Assembly: GCA_000619965.1 (NCBI GenBank) | Contig: JHVD01000003.1 | Location: 62,001-126,000, forward strand | Reading direction: 5' to 3' | DNA: 64,000 nucleotides | DNA from: Propionibacteriaceae bacterium P6A17 | Lineage (GTDB): Bacteria > Actinomycetota > Actinomycetes > Propionibacteriales > Propionibacteriaceae | Shown: one piece after another, positions 61,658 to 64,000 of the stretch | Position numbering within the stretch: position 1 is the stretch's first letter | How the letters are laid out: each line of letters starts with the position of its first letter | The notes under the pieces: model-generated | Databases searched by the model: none | What the model saw: only the letters and a program-made list of their open reading frames with translations | Told to the model about the DNA's origin: nothing | Translations under genes and position numbers: made by a program

Positions 61658-64000
61658 ATGTCAACAGAACGGATCGCAGGCACGGAGTGGGGCCCGGTGC
61701 GCTACCTGAAGTGCCCGGAGGAAGCCGACGAGCTGTGGGGATACGCCACATCCCCACAGCGTCAGACGAATCTGGTGGTCCTTCCGATCCGGAGCGCAGC
61801 ATCGTTCCACGAGCGCGCAGGTGTGTTTCGGCGGCGCGTCGGCGCGGCCCGCATCATCGGTGTGTTCCCCAGCGTGCAGCGCGAGCTGGCGAGGCGGTCT
61901 CCCCGGCTGGGGCTCGGCGATCAGGATGCCCTCGTGCTGCGCCCGCTGCGAGCTGGCGAACGCGCGAAGCTGCCCGGCTCACTCGTCTCGGCCAGCAGCG
62001 ACGATGAGTTGGCTTCGAAGGTTGCTGCCAAGATCTTCGAGGAGGGCCTCGGCGCGGGCCCGGCTCGCGCACATGCCAAGGCCGAGCGGCAGTTGAGGCT
62101 TCGTCGCGCATCCGAGGCACGCGAGCCTCTCCCTCCGACCGACGATGCACAGCCGCGAGCTGACCCGCATGCAGCGCCACCGCACCCGCGCGTCACGCCC
62201 GCCACCGTCGCCAACCGGTTCAAACCTCACAAGGCGTCGACGACCACCCCGCCAGTCGCACCGGTGGCTCGCAGGGCAGGTGAAGTGGCCACCGAAGCGA
62301 CACCCGGCCCAGCGCGACGCGCGGTCGAGTCGTCCAGGACGAGCTATCGGGCGTTCTGGCGTATCGACGGGCCAGTCATCAGCACAGTGCGCGGTGAGCT
62401 CCTCGCCTGGCTGGGCAGCAAGCGAGTCCCCGCCGCGCTCGTCGAGGCCGAGTCCGGGAAGGAATCGATCGACGGCAAGCTGCACAGGTGGGCCTTCGAC
62501 GTCGGACGGTCCGACGACGCCAGCGCCCTTGCGTTCACACTCGAGCAGCCCACGCGGGACGGCACCTTCACCACCGAGATCTCCGCGTACGAGGGCCAAG
62601 ACGGACGCTCGTGGGTGTTCGTCCACGTGTACAACGACGCGGACAGGTTCGTGGACTCCCCCAACATCGCGTCGTCGCTGATCCGGGCGCTCGACATCCG
62701 CGAGGCCGGCCAGCGCCTCGGCGTCACGCTCGAACCGGTAAGCGGCGTCGACGCACTGGCGCTCCTCGAGGACGAGCAGCGTCGGCTGCCCGTCGTCATG
62801 TACGCCGTCAACGGCGCGCCGGGCGAGGAGCGCTACGAAGCCGCCGTCGCTCGAGCACGTCAGTGGGTACCCAAGCTGGTCGGACAGGCGCACCTGGTGC
62901 TGCTGGATGCGGCGGCCGGTCACGAGTTCAACACCCTTGTAGCACGTGAGCTCGAACTTTGGCCGTGGTCCATGCGCGTCTACCAGCCCGGCTTTGAGCG
63001 AGACGACGCCGAGCAGAAATTCTCGCACCGCTACCTCTCTCAGGGCTATTTGTCGGACTCCGACGATCGCCGGGTGTCCGGGCGCCTGATCGGTCTCGTG
63101 AGGGCCGTGGCGCAGAGGGGCCAGACGCCGTCGGAGGTGCGGCGAGCGCAGCGCCTGCTCGATCGGGTCCGCGAGGATCGAGAGCAGACCGAGCGGAAGG
63201 CGCAACTACAGCAGGCCGTAGAACCCGTTGGCGACGCTGTCTCGCACGCGCATTCCCCTGCCGAGCTGCAACTCATGGCCCAGCTCCTGCCTCTGGTGCA
63301 GTCGCTGTTCAGCCCCGACGCCGCCCCCGACGACATCGTCGCCGAGTTGGAGGACAAACTGACAGCCCAAGACCTCGCACCTCGTGTGGAGAAGCTCCAG
63401 ACCGAACTCGACCAGACCACCGACGCCCTCGAGTTCGCGAAGCTCGAATTGCAGGACGTCCGCGCAGAGGCTCTGGCCGAGACCGCGGACCTGGAGCGAC
63501 AACTGGAGCGTTCCAAGCGCGAGGCCAGCTACTACCAGCAGGAGTTGTCCAAGCTCGATGCAGGGCGAGCCTACAGCTACGTGGACGAGGACCCCGTTGA
63601 AGACATCGACGACATCGAGATAGTCCTCAGCCGTGCCCGCGGGCTCGCCCACGTCGAGGTGACCTGGGACGAGGATGTCGTCAGGCAGATCGCTGCGTGG
63701 GACAAGAACAACGTCGTCCCGCGTGTCGCCTGGCAGGCGCTCGAGGCGCTCGATGCGTTCGCGAAGGCTTGGGTCTGTGGGGAGTTCCGGGGCAACTTCC
63801 TCGACTACGCCGAGCAGCACGAGGGTTTCGGCCCGCGCAAGATCGCGATGCAGGAGTCCAACCAGACGATGAAGCGCTGGGGCAAGGAGCGAGAGTTCCG
63901 GGTGCCGACCTCGGTGGATCCGTCGGGTGTCTACCGCATGCAGTCGCACATTCGCCTCTGCTCGCAGAGTGGCAGCATCGCGACGCGTATGTACTTCCTC
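61658..64000 (+). CDS. Large uncharacterised protein, divergent from the DUF1156 operon (partial)
   Basis: Open from ATG 61658 to the window end (781 codons, no stop), so incomplete. TGGAGGA lies 4 bases before the ATG, and third-position GC supports coding. Visible layout: residues 1 to ~150 compact N-terminal domain (GPVRYLKCPEEADELWGYA...); ~150-225 Ala/Pro/Arg-rich linker; ~228-520 mixed alpha/beta region (YRAFWRIDGPVISTVRGEL, SLIRALDIREAGQRLGVTL); ~570-630 coiled coil (EKLQTELDQTTDALEFAK, LERQLERSKREASYYQQEL); ~650 onward a further domain with RKIAMQESNQTMKRWGKERE and a cysteine near LCSQS. No family recognised. It shares a divergent promoter region with the methylase/ATPase operon, so it may be a part of that system. 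Confidence 0.65.
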   Translation, partial: MSTERIAGTEWGPVRYLKCPEEADELWGYATSPQRQTNLVVLPIRSAASFHERAGVFRRRVGAARIIGVFPSVQRELARRSPRLGLGDQDALVLRPLRAGERAKLPGSLVSASSDDELASKVAAKIFEEGLGAGPARAHAKAERQLRLRRASEAREPLPPTDDAQPRADPHAAPPHPRVTPATVANRFKPHKASTTTPPVAPVARRAGEVATEATPGPARRAVESSRTSYRAFWRIDGPVISTVRGELLAWLGSKRVPAALVEAESGKESIDGKLHRWAFDVGRSDDASALAFTLEQPTRDGTFTTEISAYEGQDGRSWVFVHVYNDADRFVDSPNIASSLIRALDIREAGQRLGVTLEPVSGVDALALLEDEQRRLPVVMYAVNGAPGEERYEAAVARARQWVPKLVGQAHLVLLDAAAGHEFNTLVARELELWPWSMRVYQPGFERDDAEQKFSHRYLSQGYLSDSDDRRVSGRLIGLVRAVAQRGQTPSEVRRAQRLLDRVREDREQTERKAQLQQAVEPVGDAVSHAHSPAELQLMAQLLPLVQSLFSPDAAPDDIVAELEDKLTAQDLAPRVEKLQTELDQTTDALEFAKLELQDVRAEALAETADLERQLERSKREASYYQQELSKLDAGRAYSYVDEDPVEDIDDIEIVLSRARGLAHVEVTWDEDVVRQIAAWDKNNVVPRVAWQALEALDAFAKAWVCGEFRGNFLDYAEQHEGFGPRKIAMQESNQTMKRWGKEREFRVPTSVDPSGVYRMQSHIRLCSQSGSIATRMYFL

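Overview
The window is GC-rich (about 70%) and carries an actinobacterial gene set: a CebR-controlled cellobiose operon, TreY/TreZ, an actinobacterial-type Lhr helicase, a DUF222/HNH endonuclease, DUF1707, and many start codons sitting 6-8 bases after a TANNNT box (leaderless mRNAs). A member of the Propionibacteriaceae or a related family is plausible, but I cannot name a species.

Bases 1-32,030 look like ordinary chromosome. In order they hold: the end of a DUF1704 protein coupled to an ATP-grasp ligase; a cellobiose operon (binding protein, two permeases, GH1 beta-glucosidase, LacI-type repressor) behind two identical 12-bp palindromic operators; a DUF1707 protein; a Ca2+-type P-ATPase; a small unknown protein; a TetR regulator with a heterodimeric ABC exporter; a ChrA transporter; an S9 peptidase; treY and treZ (trehalose from alpha-glucan); a phosphatidylcholine-synthase-like enzyme converging on an unknown membrane protein; a 1478-residue Lhr helicase; and a DUF222/HNH protein.

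Bases 32,915-52,042 form a co-directional defence-type array. It contains an SNF2-like helicase (DrmD-like), an Abi_2/HEPN protein, a large Eco57I-like adenine methylase, a cytosolic 5'-nucleotidase-I homologue, a small membrane-anchored protein, a 2109-residue helicase with DUF1998 and a Vsr/DUF559-like nuclease region, and a RelE-like/UvrD helicase fusion. It resembles class 1 DISARM but has no separate phospholipase-D gene (DrmC), and the nucleotidase and membrane-protein genes sit in a low-GC insert in its middle.

Bases 52,174-53,770 carry two housekeeping genes, an aldo/keto reductase and a PEBP protein. After a 590-base repeat field, a second defence-type locus fills 54,364-64,000. A minus-strand operon encodes a DUF1156 adenine methylase, a DUF1444-like protein and a Swt1-HEPN/DUF499 ATPase; a divergent, very large unknown protein runs off the window end.

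Two repeat families with compensatory base changes in their stems occur between genes. One is a 42-bp near-perfect palindrome with two copies. The other is a GTCTCGATAC-stem-TACTCGACC element clustered just upstream of the first defence block and beside the second. No tRNA, rRNA, integrase, transposase or CRISPR array was recognised.
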